In this document: in pieces, positions 17,961-26,235 of the stretch
How the letters are laid out: every line of letters begins with the position of its first letter
Numbering within the stretch: the first letter of the stretch is position 1
Program-made: the position numbers and the translations under genes
Notes under the pieces: model-generated
Seen by the model: only the letters and a program-made list of their open reading frames with translations
What the model was told of the DNA's origin: nothing
Databases searched by the model: none
Assembly: GCF_000719475.1 (NCBI RefSeq)
Contig: NZ_JOGO01000008.1
Coordinates: forward strand, 1 to 64,000
Direction of reading: 5' to 3'
Source of the DNA: Streptomyces sp. NRRL F-5630
Lineage (GTDB): Bacteria > Actinomycetota > Actinomycetes > Streptomycetales > Streptomycetaceae
DNA: 64,000 nucleotides

Positions 17961-18011
17961 CGCGAGGGAGTCCAATGTCGGTGCGTGAAGACAGAGTTGG
18001 ACTCCCTCGCG
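17961..18011 (+). promoter_or_regulatory. Hairpin over the transposase start
   Basis: Arms at 17961-17975 and 17997-18011 (based on GAGGGAGTCCAA and TTGGACTCCCTC) are perfectly complementary over 15 bases with a 21-base loop. The likely GTG start of the transposase (17985) lies in the loop, and the right arm encodes its first residues. Such a structure could limit transposase translation from readthrough transcripts. Confidence 0.6.
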
Positions 18012-18899
18012 ACCGCGCTCTACGTGACGACCGATGATCTGCTGAAGGGTTCGCCGCAGTTCGGGCCATGGCGGCCAGCCGTGGGCATTGCGCCGCAGCT
18101 CAGCGATGCCGAGCTGGTGACCCTGGCGATGATGCAGGCCATGCTCGGCTTCACCTCCGAGGCCAGGTGGCTCCGGCACGCCCGCTCCCACCTGCGACAT
18201 CTGTTCCCGTACCTGCCCAAGCAGCCCGGCTACAACAAGCGGCTGCGAAAGGCCGCCGGTCTGCTGCGGCGCGTCACCCGACTGCTGGCCGCCGACACCT
18301 CCGTGTGGAGCGACAACGTGTGGAGCGTGGACTCCACGCCGGTGGAATGCGGCCGCTCCCGCGAGACCGTCAAACGTTCCGACCTGGCCGGATGGGCCGA
18401 GTACGCCTACTGCGCCAGCCACAGCCGCTTCTTCTGGGGCCTGCGACTGCACCTGGTGTGCACCCTCCAGGGCCTGCCCGTCGCCTTCTCCCTGACCGGG
18501 GCCAAGGCCGACGAGCGCGAGACCCTGCTGGACCTTCTCGCCGCCGAACCGGAACTTGTCACCGCCCGGCCCGGCCAGACGCTGATCGGAGACAAGAACT
18601 ACTTCGGCCGGGGCTTCGAACACGAACTGGCCGAGCAGGACATCCGGCTGCTGCGGCCGGCCCGCAAAGGCGAGCCGGAACGGCCCGGAGCACCCCTGTT
18701 CAGGCCGTTGCGGCAGGTCATCGAGTCGGTCAACGAGACCTTCAAGGGCCAACTCGATCTCGAACAGCACCGAGGGCGCACACCCGGCGGTGTCATCGCC
18801 CGCGTCATGCAGCGCATCCTCGCGCTCACAGCCGCGATCTGGCACAACGACCACACCGGACAGCCCGTCCTACGCTCACTGACCGCCTACGACCACTAA
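17985..18899 (+). CDS. IS982-family transposase
   Basis: A DDE transposase of about 304 residues from the GTG at 17985. Conserved blocks are TALYVTTDDLL at the N-terminus, then SDAELVTLAMMQAMLG, VWSVDSTPVECGRSR (first Asp, residue 116), LIGDKNYFGRG (second Asp, residue 203) and RQVIESVNETFKGQLDLE (Glu, residue 247 or 251). The length is full for the family and there is no frameshift, so it may be active. An upstream in-frame ATG/GTG extension from 17937 would start outside the conserved region. The stop codon lies in the right terminal repeat. Confidence 0.92.
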   Translation: MKTELDSLATALYVTTDDLLKGSPQFGPWRPAVGIAPQLSDAELVTLAMMQAMLGFTSEARWLRHARSHLRHLFPYLPKQPGYNKRLRKAAGLLRRVTRLLAADTSVWSDNVWSVDSTPVECGRSRETVKRSDLAGWAEYAYCASHSRFFWGLRLHLVCTLQGLPVAFSLTGAKADERETLLDLLAAEPELVTARPGQTLIGDKNYFGRGFEHELAEQDIRLLRPARKGEPERPGAPLFRPLRQVIESVNETFKGQLDLEQHRGRTPGGVIARVMQRILALTAAIWHNDHTGQPVLRSLTAYDH

Positions 18900-18922
18900 C
18901 CCCTTGGAATAGATCATCTAGA
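18898..18922 (-). repeat. Right terminal inverted repeat of the IS982-type element
   Basis: Perfect reverse complement of 16160-16184 over 25 bases. It begins at the last base of the transposase coding region and ends in the palindromic TCTAGA. Confidence 0.9.
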
Positions 18923-19008
18923 TGCGCGGAGGCGGTTCGAGGTTGCCTCGCCCACCGCGCGCGTCGGAACGCGGACGACCCGTGATCGTCGTGGAGGGAG
19001 GACCGGCC

Positions 19009-19218
19009 ATGCGCAAGGGGCTGCTGTGGGGAGTGCTGCTCGCGTGCGCGGGGGCGAACCTCGCACTCGGTGTCGCCGTCGAACGCGGCCCGCTCGAAGT
19101 CGCCCTGCACGTCCTCAGCGGCACGGGCGCCCTCGTCGCCCTGCTCGGCCTCGTCCTGGCCCGCGACCACCGCCGACCGGGCAACGAGGAGGGTGGACGC
19201 GGCGTCACACGACGCTGA
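19009..19218 (+). CDS. Small two-helix membrane protein
   Basis: A 69-residue protein with two hydrophobic helices (KGLLWGVLLACAGANLALGVAV and VALHVLSGTGALVALLGLVLA) and a charged C-terminal tail. The ATG at 19009 has a strong GGAGGGAGG ribosome site, which supports it as a real gene despite its size. I do not recognise the family. It is the first gene after the IS element. Confidence 0.6.
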   Translation: MRKGLLWGVLLACAGANLALGVAVERGPLEVALHVLSGTGALVALLGLVLARDHRRPGNEEGGRGVTRR

Positions 19219-19420
19219 GGCAACGGCGGTCGGGGGCCCTGCGCCCGCACATACGGGGCGTCGCGGGCTGGGCGACCCGCTGGCGCGGGGCTCGCGGGGC
19301 GGGCGGACCACTGGGGCGGGAGCCCCCGGGTGCTCCTTCTTGCGGGGTTCGCGGTGTGCGACGGCGCCTTCGTGCCCCTCTCGCGGCGCGCTTGCCCCGG
19401 CCCCTCGTGCCGTGCGGGTG

Positions 19421-19822
19421 TCAAGCCGCCGGAAGCACCGCCGTCAGGTCCACCTCGGCCAGTTGACCTTCGTAGCCGAGCGCCGAGGCGCCGAGGAGGG
19501 TCGCCGCGCTCGTGAGCGCCGGACCGAGCGCCGAGGCCCGCAGGTGCCGCCAGACCGCGGCGAGCGTCGCCGTGTCGTCCGTCCGTACGTGGACGACGGC
19601 CCGCACCACGTCGGACGGGCCGGCGCCCGCGGCGGCGAGAGCCCGCAGCGCGTTCGCCACGACCTGTTCGGTCTGGGCCAGGACGTCACCAGCGCCGACG
19701 AGCAGCCCCTCCGCGTCGAGCGGGCACTGGCCCGACAGGTAGGCGGTCGGCCCGGCGGGGGCCACGGTGACATGGCTGTAGCCCGGGGTCGGGTGGAGCC
19801 CTTCCGGGTGTATCCGGCGCAT
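19421..19822 (-). CDS. RidA/YjgF-family enamine/imine deaminase
   Basis: A 133-residue protein of the Rid family, which hydrolyses reactive enamines/imines from PLP enzymes. It starts MRRIHPEGLHPTPGYSHVTV at the ATG at 19822, after a GGAGG site. The Rid core SGQCPLDAEGLLVGAGDVLAQTEQVVANALRALAAAG follows. The RidA catalytic Arg near the C-terminus is not clear (VDLTAVLPAA), so this looks like one of the Rid1-7 subgroups rather than classical RidA. It is monocistronic. Confidence 0.82.
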   Translation of the reverse strand: MRRIHPEGLHPTPGYSHVTVAPAGPTAYLSGQCPLDAEGLLVGAGDVLAQTEQVVANALRALAAAGAGPSDVVRAVVHVRTDDTATLAAVWRHLRASALGPALTSAATLLGASALGYEGQLAEVDLTAVLPAA

Positions 19823-20076
19823 CGTCCTCCTTCGCGACTGAGAGGGACCGTAGTGCGCGGCAGGGCGCGTCCGCGCGGGGTTTCCCGAGCCCGGCGGACG
19901 GCTCGCGCCCAATCGGGTGACGTCCCGCCGACCGCCTCCCGTGCCGCCCCGTGCCACGTCAGGACGGGCGCCGGGGGCACCGCGAGAGGCACGAGGCATC
20001 CGCTCCGGGTGCGCCAAGGGGCGGGCGGGGGTTCTCTGGAAGAGCCGGACGAGCGTCCGGGCCGAGAGGAGGAACC

Positions 20077-20292
20077 GTGCGCATATTGAAGGCGACCCAG
20101 GATGCCGGGGGAGCCCCGTCCCTCGTGTGGCACGCGATGGACGCAGGGAACAAGGCGCTGTGCGGCGCCCACGTGCCCGATGCCCCGCCCGCCCCGAGCG
20201 ACGCCGGTGAGCGCTACTGCCTCGCGTGCATGAACCGTGTCGATACGCATGTCACGCCGGTGGCCGAGAAGGCGGCGGGCCCGCGCGGTTGA
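20077..20292 (+). CDS. Small cysteine-rich, probably zinc-binding protein
   Basis: A 71-residue protein from the GTG at 20077, with a GAGGAGG ribosome site. Cysteines fall in KALCGAHVPD and YCLACMN, plus nearby histidines (VWHAMD), which could bind one zinc. The family is not recognised; similar short proteins with a C...CxxC pattern are widespread in Streptomyces without known function. Confidence 0.55.
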   Translation: MRILKATQDAGGAPSLVWHAMDAGNKALCGAHVPDAPPAPSDAGERYCLACMNRVDTHVTPVAEKAAGPRG

Positions 20293-20752
20293 CCTGACGA
20301 GAGGCCCGGCCTCCGACCCGCGAGCCGGTACCGCCGCGCTCGCGGGCCGTCGTGTCCGTCCGCGGGGCACGTCGTCCCTACAGCGGTGGACGGCCGCGCG
20401 CCTCGGCGCGCGGTGCTTCTCTCTGCGCGCCGCACCAACTCCTGTCGCGAGCCGTAGGGACTGAGCGGTGCCAGGAGCAGTGCGGCACCGTCCGTTCCTC
20501 CCGGGCGCCCTGGCCACTGCCGCACCGTCCGCCCCCTCGCGGCGCCTCGGCCCGTACCGCCTCCTTGCGACGGTCGCGCGGGCGGGCTCCCGAAGCGCGA
20601 AGCCGAGGTGCGCTCAGGTCGTAGAGGAGCGGGGACACGCCCTTCGCGTCGACGCCCCCCTCAGCTCACTGCCTTGCCCACGGCCCGTCATGCTCTCCCG
20701 GCGTGCGGCCCTCCCGTTCGTGGCGCGGCGGACACGGCTGCGCGACGCACAA
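20293..20752. other. Intergenic region without a recognised gene
   Basis: No supported gene. It contains one short hairpin (CGGTGCC 20466-20472 with GGCACCG 20484-20490). Open frames here are Arg/Pro-rich and lack ribosome sites and homology. Confidence 0.5.
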
Positions 20753-20791
20753 GAGGGCCGCACCCCGCGCGAACGCGTGAGTGCGGCCCTC
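20753..20791. terminator. Hairpin terminator for the DUF6479 gene
   Basis: Perfect 11-bp arms GAGGGCCGCAC (20753-20763) and GTGCGGCCCTC (20781-20791) with a 17-base loop, 35 bases beyond the DUF6479 stop. Confidence 0.7.
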
Positions 20792-20825
20792 CGGGTACGG
20801 CCCCGTGTCCCCGTTGCGGGCGGAC

Positions 20826-21179
20826 TCAGCCGAAGCCGCCGCTCCCGAAGCCGCCGCTGCTGTTCTCGTCCCACTTGCGCTCCTTCTGCGAGGAGCTGCG
20901 CCGGTCCTTCCCGGTCCCGCCGCCGTTCAGCTCGTGCGGGGTCAGCCGCGCCTCGCGGGGCTCCATCTCGTCCGGCTCGCGCCGCTCGCGCTCCTCGCCG
21001 ATCGGGCCGCCCTCGGGCAGGTGCGGCTGCTCGTCGGGCTTGGGCGGGGCGGGCTGGCGCGCCCGGAGCCTGCGCCCGTAGGCGAAGGCCGCGATGAGCA
21101 CCGCGACGACGAACACGCCGATGATCGGCATGATGATCGCGGCCGTTCCGGCCGCCAGGTTCCACTGGGTCGTGTCCAT
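20826..21179 (-). CDS. DUF6479 family protein
   Basis: A 117-residue, single-helix protein: a short outside N-terminus, one membrane segment (IIMPIIGVFVVAVLIAAFAYG, about residues 15-35), then a basic, Pro/Glu/Arg-rich cytoplasmic tail (QPHLPEGGPIGEERERREPD, LTPHELNGGG) ending in Gly/Ser/Phe repeats. This matches the Streptomyces DUF6479 layout. Function unknown. The ATG at 21179 follows AGGGGG. A hairpin lies downstream. Confidence 0.75.
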   Translation of the reverse strand: MDTTQWNLAAGTAAIIMPIIGVFVVAVLIAAFAYGRRLRARQPAPPKPDEQPHLPEGGPIGEERERREPDEMEPREARLTPHELNGGGTGKDRRSSSQKERKWDENSSGGFGSGGFG

Positions 21180-21412
21180 AGGAAACGGATACCCCCTAAG
21201 CTGTTCCGCGTATCATCCGAAAGGGCTCATATGGGCCTGAATGGATGAAATGCTCGGTGTCGGGGACTGAATACGCTCCCGCCTCTTCGCCGAGTACCCG
21301 CGCATCGCGGAGGTGAACAGCCGCCCCACGCGGGAAGCCCCTCCGCACCCCCCTCACACGCATTCCTCCCGCCTCCCGCACAGGCCGTCCCTGGACAACT
21401 ACGCTCTGCCGG

Positions 21413-22150
21413 GTGTTCACCTCTCAGGGACCGACCCTCCGCGAGCTGGCCACCCAGGCGCTCTCCTCCGTCGAGCAGGGGTACGACCTGCTCGCCCCCA
21501 AGTTCGACGCGACGCCCTTCCGCACTCCCGAGCCCTGGCTGCACGCCGTCACGAAGGCGCTGCGCCCGCTCGGGCCCTTCGACGACGGCCTCGACCTGTG
21601 CACCGGCACCGGCGCGGGACTGCGCACGCTGCTCCCGCTGTGCCGTCGGCGCGTGACGGGGGTCGACTTCAGCGCCGGGATGCTCGACGTGGCCCGGAAC
21701 GTCGCCGCCCGGACCCACCCCGTGACGGGGCCGCCCGCCGTGGACTGGGTCCGGGCCGACGCGATGGCGCTGCCCTTCCGCGAGGGCTACGACCTCGCGG
21801 TGAGCTTCGGCGCCTTCGGCCACTTCCTGCCCGACGACCGCCCCAGGCTCTTCGCCCGGGTCCGCCAGTCGCTGCGTCCGGGCGGCGTCCTCGCCTTCCC
21901 GCTCGCCGCGCCGCTGTCGGCGAGTGCTCCCGCGTGGTGGGCCGCGAGCGGCTTCGACGCGGCGATGCGCGTGCGCAACGCGCTGCGCAGGCCGCCGTTC
22001 GTCATGTACTACCGCACGTGGCCCTACAGCGCGGTGCGCGCCGACCTCCTCCGCGCCGGTTTCACCGAGTGCCTCGTCCCGCTCGACGACTTCGGCCACC
22101 GCCCCGACGGCACGCCCCGCGCCGCCCTCCTGGTGGCCCGCAAGCTCTGA
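21413..22150 (+). CDS. Class I SAM-dependent methyltransferase
   Basis: A 245-residue Rossmann methyltransferase. Motif I is DDGLDLCTGTGAGLRTLLPL, post-I acidic is VTGVDFSAGML, motif II/III is WVRADAMALPFREGYDLAVSFGAFGHF, and RVRQSLRPGGVLAFPLA is motif IV-V. It resembles UbiE/COQ5-like small-molecule methyltransferases. The start is GTG at 21413. It is transcribed divergently from the DUF6479 gene; the substrate is unknown. Confidence 0.85.
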   Translation: MFTSQGPTLRELATQALSSVEQGYDLLAPKFDATPFRTPEPWLHAVTKALRPLGPFDDGLDLCTGTGAGLRTLLPLCRRRVTGVDFSAGMLDVARNVAARTHPVTGPPAVDWVRADAMALPFREGYDLAVSFGAFGHFLPDDRPRLFARVRQSLRPGGVLAFPLAAPLSASAPAWWAASGFDAAMRVRNALRRPPFVMYYRTWPYSAVRADLLRAGFTECLVPLDDFGHRPDGTPRAALLVARKL

Positions 22151-22239
22151 CGCGGGCGGGGTACGCGCCCGACGCGCCCCTCCATGTGCCAGGTGTACGG
22201 GGCCCCACGAAGATGCGCGCCGTGGCGATCCCTGAGCCC

Positions 22240-23480
22240 TCAGACGCCGGAGCCCCGGGTCCCGTATCCCTGGATGACGGGCCGCCACGGCGGGTTCAGG
22301 CGCGGGAGAGTGGAGCCGACCGCCCACAGCGTGGGGCCGGCGGCCGAGGCGCCGGGCACGCGGGTCACGTCGAAGAAGGAGGCGCCCTCGCCGTCCGCGC
22401 CGCTGGCGGGCGGCACGAGCCGCCACGTGCCGTGCGCGGAGCGGTGCAGCGAGAAGGCGGGCGTCGTGGCGTCCTCGCGCTCGCCCACCGCCCACAGACC
22501 GCCCGAGCCGTCCGGGGTCACCGCGTGCAGCTGACCGGCCACGTCCGGCACCCGCTCGCGCGTCCACCCGGTGCCGCCCCAGTGCAGGACGAGCGGTCGC
22601 GTCCCCGCGCCGTCCGGCGGGCTGCTCGCACCGACGGCCCACACGTCGTCGGGCGCGAGGGCCGTCACGCCGTCGAGCGCCTCGCCGCGTCCCGCCGTGT
22701 GCGGCGTCGGTACGGACCGCCAGGTCGCGCCGTTCCTGTACGCGGCGAGCGGCCGCCCCTCGCCCCGTACGCGACGCCCACCGCCCACAGTCCGCCCGCG
22801 CCGTCCGCCGCGAGCCCCGAGAACAGTGCCTCGCCCTTCGGCTTCGCCGGGGGCAGCGAGGTCCACCGTTTCCCGTCCCAGCGGTAGGCGAGGGGGCGCG
22901 GCGCGGCCACGCGGTCCTCGGCCGTCACGCCCACCGCCCACACTTCACCGCCGCGTCCCGGGGCGAGCGCGAGCGGGTAGGCGGAGCGACGCGCGGGCTC
23001 GGCGGGCAGCGGCACCTCGCGCCAGCGCCCGCCGTCCCAGTGCTGGGCCAGCGCGCGGTCCTGGTGCGCGGGCGCGTCGTCCCATGAGCCGACCGCCCAC
23101 ACGTCGGCGCGCCCCCGGGCGAGCACGGCGTCCAGCTCGCCGGTCCCCGCGTGCCCCGGCACCCTCGTCGCGCGCCACGCCTTCCCGTCGAAACGCTCGG
23201 CCACGGGGACGTCGACGCCCTTCACGTTCTCGCGGTAGCCGACCGCCCACGCGTCCTCGGGCCCGCGCGCCGTGACCCCGCGCAGCTCCTCGTTCCGTTC
23301 CGGCCCCGCCGCGCGCCACGCGTGCCACGCGGCGCCCGCACGCGGGCCTGGCCCGGGCACGGCGACGGCGGGCCCGGCCGCCGCCGCGCACACGAGGCCG
23401 AGCACGAGGGCCGCGGCCCGCCGCCTCCGCAACGCCCGTGCCGCCCGCCCGACGGCCCCGCGCATCCGCGTCCTCGCCAT
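22240..23480 (-). pseudogene. Secreted beta-propeller-like repeat protein, frameshifted
   Basis: Two overlapping frames encode one protein. From the ATG at 23480 the product has a signal peptide (RRRRAAALVLGLVCAAAAGPAVA) and repeats ending in AWAVG/VWAVG/LWAVG about every 45-50 residues, like a secreted propeller. The same repeats continue in another frame to the stop at 22240 (DDVWAVGAS, GGLWAVGER, PTLWAVGST). The switch lies at about 22755-22765 in a G-rich run; one missing base restores a continuous 413-residue product. It may be a recent pseudogene or a sequencing error. The function is not known beyond the repeat fold. Confidence 0.72.
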
Positions 23481-23624
23481 GACCACTCCCTCGCTCGTCC
23501 ACGCCGTGGCCTGCCAACGGCCGGGACGGGGCGGGGGTTGCGGGCGCGGCCCCGATCGGCTCAGCCACACGGGCGGCGCGCGGGGACGCGCCGGGCGTGG
23601 AACGGCGCAAGGGGGACGCGAACA

Positions 23625-23666
23625 CGCGGAAAGGCCGCCCCGGTACACCGGAGCGGCCTTTTCGCG
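23625..23666. terminator. Hairpin terminator after the rhodanese gene
   Basis: Arms 23625-23638 and 23653-23666 (around AAAGGCCGC and GCGGCCTTTT) pair over 13 of 14 bases, ten bases past the rhodanese stop, separating it from the propeller gene. Confidence 0.75.
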
Positions 23667-23675
23667 GGTAACGGC

Positions 23676-24242
23676 TCAGCGGTCGCGCAGCGCCTCGATC
23701 GTCGCGTCGATCGCGCTGTCGTCCTGCCGGTTGAACGGCAGCTTGCCCAGAACGGTGGCCATGCCGCACGAGCCGGAGAGGCCCGAGTAGACGAGGCCGC
23801 CCGCGATGCCCACCGCGAGGAGGCGGGCCTTGGGCGACTTGCGGCCCGCGAGCAGGGCGAGCAGGACCAGCGACCCCGCGGTGAAACGCACCTGCCGGTT
23901 CATGTCCCACGGCGTGCGGCTGCCGCCGGCCGAGAGTTCCAGGTCGCCGCCCTCCTCGGCCCAGGCGTCCGTGCCGCCGCTGAGGGCCGCGGCGGCGACG
24001 CCCCGCTCCGCGAGCCGCGAGCGCGCGGTCTCGGAGCGCGGGCCCGCCGCGCACACGACGAGCAGGTCACCGTCGCCGGTGGTCTCGCGCAGCACCGGCA
24101 CGGCCCGGTCGAGCTGGTCGAGCGGCACGTTGTAGGCCCCGGGCAGGTGCCCGACGGCGAATTCGCCGGGGGAGCGGACGTCGACGACGGTCAGCTCCTT
24201 GAGGCGCGCGCGTGCCTCGGCGGGAGAAAGGTGGGTGATCAT
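23676..24242 (-). CDS. Rhodanese with C-terminal membrane domain (YgaP-like)
   Basis: A 188-residue protein. Residues 1-100 form a single rhodanese domain (LTVVDVRSPGEFAVGHLPGA) with active-site Cys64 in VVCAAGPRS. A DUF2892-type hydrophobic hairpin follows (TAGSLVLLALLAG and AVGIAGGLVYSGLSGSCGMA). YgaP has the same architecture and moves sulfane sulfur at the membrane. The ATG at 24242 gives the canonical N-terminus; longer in-frame sequence is Arg/Pro-rich. Just upstream, TTCG-N6-CGAA (24245-24258) is a possible operator half-site pair, as many such genes are under ArsR-type sulfur regulators. Confidence 0.85.
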   Translation of the reverse strand: MITHLSPAEARARLKELTVVDVRSPGEFAVGHLPGAYNVPLDQLDRAVPVLRETTGDGDLLVVCAAGPRSETARSRLAERGVAAAALSGGTDAWAEEGGDLELSAGGSRTPWDMNRQVRFTAGSLVLLALLAGRKSPKARLLAVGIAGGLVYSGLSGSCGMATVLGKLPFNRQDDSAIDATIEALRDR

Positions 24243-24356
24243 ACTTCGATCATACGAACGGGTCCGCGGAACCGGCCGGGGAGGTACGGGGGACTCGGCG
24301 GAGCGCGGCAGACGACCGACCGGCAACCCCGACAGGTTCCGGCACGGGGCCGTCCC

Positions 24357-24818
24357 TCAGTCGAGGCAGAACTCGTTGCCCTCGGGGTCGGCGAGGACGA
24401 GGTGCCCGGCGCTCAGCGGCGGTTCCGGCTCGTGCCGCGCGAGCCGCCGGGCCCCGAGCGCCACGAGCCGCGCGCACTCCGCCTCCAGCGCCGCCATCCG
24501 CTCCTCGCCCGCGAGACCCGGCGCGGCCCGTACATCGAGGTGCACCCTGTTCTTCGCCGTCTTGCCCTCCGGCACCTGCTGGAAGAAGACCCGCGGCCCG
24601 GCGCCCGCCGGGTCCTCGATCGCCGAGCGCTTCCGGCGCTCCTCCTCCGGCACCCCGATCCGCGCCAGGAAGGCGTCCCAGGCCGCGAGCGGGTCCTCGC
24701 CCTCGGCGAGGTCCACGCCGGGCGGTCCGGGCAGCACGTACCCGAGCGCGTCGCGCCAGAAGAGGGAGAGGGCCACCGGATCGTGGGCGTCGAAGGTGAC
24801 CTGGACGGTGCGGCTCAT
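24357..24818 (-). CDS. VOC-family (glyoxalase-like) protein
   Basis: A 153-residue vicinal-oxygen-chelate protein: VQVTFDAHDPVALSLFWRDALGY at the start, RVFFQQVPEGKTAKNRVHLDVRA in the middle, and HLVLADPEGNEFCLD at the end, with the family's His/Glu metal-ligand positions. The ATG at 24818 has a GGAG site. It is divergent from a WYL regulator 158 bases away, a common arrangement in which the regulator controls the VOC gene. Substrate unknown. Confidence 0.85.
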   Translation of the reverse strand: MSRTVQVTFDAHDPVALSLFWRDALGYVLPGPPGVDLAEGEDPLAAWDAFLARIGVPEEERRKRSAIEDPAGAGPRVFFQQVPEGKTAKNRVHLDVRAAPGLAGEERMAALEAECARLVALGARRLARHEPEPPLSAGHLVLADPEGNEFCLD

Positions 24819-24976
24819 GACGGGCTCCGTTCGTCGTGCGCTTTTCTCAGCGGGCGGTCGGCTGTGGCTCGTGCGTCGAGGGGGCGGGCGTCCGCGCACC
24901 CTGACAGGGAAAGCGGACAGCTTCCGTCCGCGATGTCTGCCACAGTGGGCGCGGCGACCACGGAAGAGGGGGAGCG

Positions 24977-25990
24977 GTGACGGAAGCGGCGGCACGTGAC
25001 GGCGAACGGAGTACGACCGAACGGGTGCTTGTCCTGCTCGGCCTCCTCCAGCGCGGGCGGAGCTGGAGCGGCCCCGAGCTCGCGGCGCGGCTCGGTGTCA
25101 CGAGCCGTACCGTGCGCCGCGACGTGGAGCGGCTGCGCGCGCTCGGGTACCCGGTGCACGCCCTCCAGGGGGTCGGCGGGGGCTACCGGCTCGGGGCGGG
25201 CAGCGAGTTGCCGCCGCTGCTGCTCGACGACGAGGAAGCGACCGCCACCGCGGCCTCGCTGCTCGCCGGGGCGGGTGGGGGAGGGCCCGGCGCGGGCGAG
25301 GCGGCGCTGCGCGCCCTCGCCAAGATCGACCGCGTCATGCCCGCCCGGCTGCGCCGCGAGGTGAGCGCGCTCGCCGGGGCCGTCGAGTTCTTCGAGGGCG
25401 GCTTCGAGCGCGTGGAGCCCGCGACCCTCGTCACCCTCGCCGGGGCCTGCCGCGACGAGGTCGAGGCCCGCTTCCGCTACCCCTCGCGCGGCGAGGTCAC
25501 GGAGCGCCGCGTGGAGCCGTACCGCCTCGTCGCCTCCGACCGCAGGTGGTACCTCCTCGCGTACGACCTCGACCGCGACGACTGGCGCACCTTCCGCGTC
25601 GACCGCATGACCGAGGTCGCCGCGCGCACCTGGCGGTTCACGCCGCGCCCGGCCCCCGGGGACGCGGCGGCCTACGTGCAGCGCGGCGTGGTCACGGGCG
25701 CCTACCCGCACCGCGCCCGCTTCCTCGTGCACGCCTCCGCCGACGAGGTCCGCGCCCAGGTACCCGCCTCGGCCGCGCTCGTCCACGCCCGGGGCGGCCA
25801 CGCGTGCGAGCTGGTCAGCGGCGCCAGCGCGCCCGACCGCCTCCTCGCCTACGTCGCGATGCTCGGCCACCCCTTCGAGGTCATCGAACCGCCCGAGCTG
25901 GTCGACCGCTGCGCGGCCATGGCGGAGCGCCTCGGCGCGGCGGCCCGCCGCCCCGTCTCCCCTGCCCACTCCCGTACGCCGGGCAACTGA
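24977..25990 (+). CDS. HTH-WYL transcriptional regulator (YafY-like)
   Basis: A 337-residue regulator. An N-terminal DeoR-like helix-turn-helix (ELAARLGVTSRTVRRDVERLRALG, about residues 35-58) is followed by the WYL domain (about 150-220; DRRWYLLAYDLDRDDWRTFRVDRM) and a C-terminal WCX extension. WYL domains sense small ligands or nucleic acids. The GTG at 24977 follows AGGGGGA. It probably regulates itself and the divergent VOC gene. Confidence 0.88.
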   Translation: MTEAAARDGERSTTERVLVLLGLLQRGRSWSGPELAARLGVTSRTVRRDVERLRALGYPVHALQGVGGGYRLGAGSELPPLLLDDEEATATAASLLAGAGGGGPGAGEAALRALAKIDRVMPARLRREVSALAGAVEFFEGGFERVEPATLVTLAGACRDEVEARFRYPSRGEVTERRVEPYRLVASDRRWYLLAYDLDRDDWRTFRVDRMTEVAARTWRFTPRPAPGDAAAYVQRGVVTGAYPHRARFLVHASADEVRAQVPASAALVHARGGHACELVSGASAPDRLLAYVAMLGHPFEVIEPPELVDRCAAMAERLGAAARRPVSPAHSRTPGN

Positions 25991-26006
25991 ACCGCCGCGC
26001 GCGTCA

Positions 26007-26054
26007 ATTGGTCCAGACGAACACCTTGACGCGCACCGCCCGCCGTTCTTGAAT
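26007..26054 (+). promoter_or_regulatory. Putative GH16 promoter with dre-like site
   Basis: ATTGGTCCAGACGAAC (26007-26022) matches 10 of 12 core positions of the DasR-type dre sequence TGGTCTAGACCA. It ends four bases before a TTGACG -35-like hexamer (26026-26031); TTGAAT at 26049-26054 gives 17-bp spacing. Placement suits repression of the downstream secreted glucanase. The match is imperfect. Confidence 0.45.
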
Positions 26055-26235
26055 CGATGACGCCGACAAGTGAACGCGGCGGGCGCCCCCCACGGCACCC
26101 CGGCTTCACTTCCTGGCGAGGGCGGAGTGTGCACCGGGCGCGCGGGCACACCACGCACCGGGGCCCCACGTCCCGTACGCCCTCCCACCCCGCGCCGGCA
26201 CAGGTCCCCCCACCACTTCCCCCACCGAAAGCGAA

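Larger units (their letters stand above)
16160..18922 (+). mobile_element. IS982-type element carrying a TetR/oxidoreductase cargo
   Basis: Perfect 25-base terminal inverted repeats bound about 2.75 kb holding three genes: tetR (minus), a medium-chain reductase (plus) and the IS982-family transposase (plus). A plain IS982 element is about 1 kb with only a transposase. No second copy of the left repeat is present between 17916 and 17984, so the passenger genes appear to lie inside the element. The transposase stop overlaps the right repeat. The TetR part is visibly less GC-rich than its surroundings. The insertion sits cleanly between the deacetylase and a small membrane-protein gene. Confidence 0.85.

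Noticed and set aside
17916..17984. A left end for a simple one-kb IS just before the transposase
   Set aside because: No copy of the terminal repeat is present there; only the unrelated start hairpin was found.
20293..20752. Open frames in the 460-base gap
   Set aside because: Arg/Pro-rich, no ribosome site and no recognisable domain on either strand.
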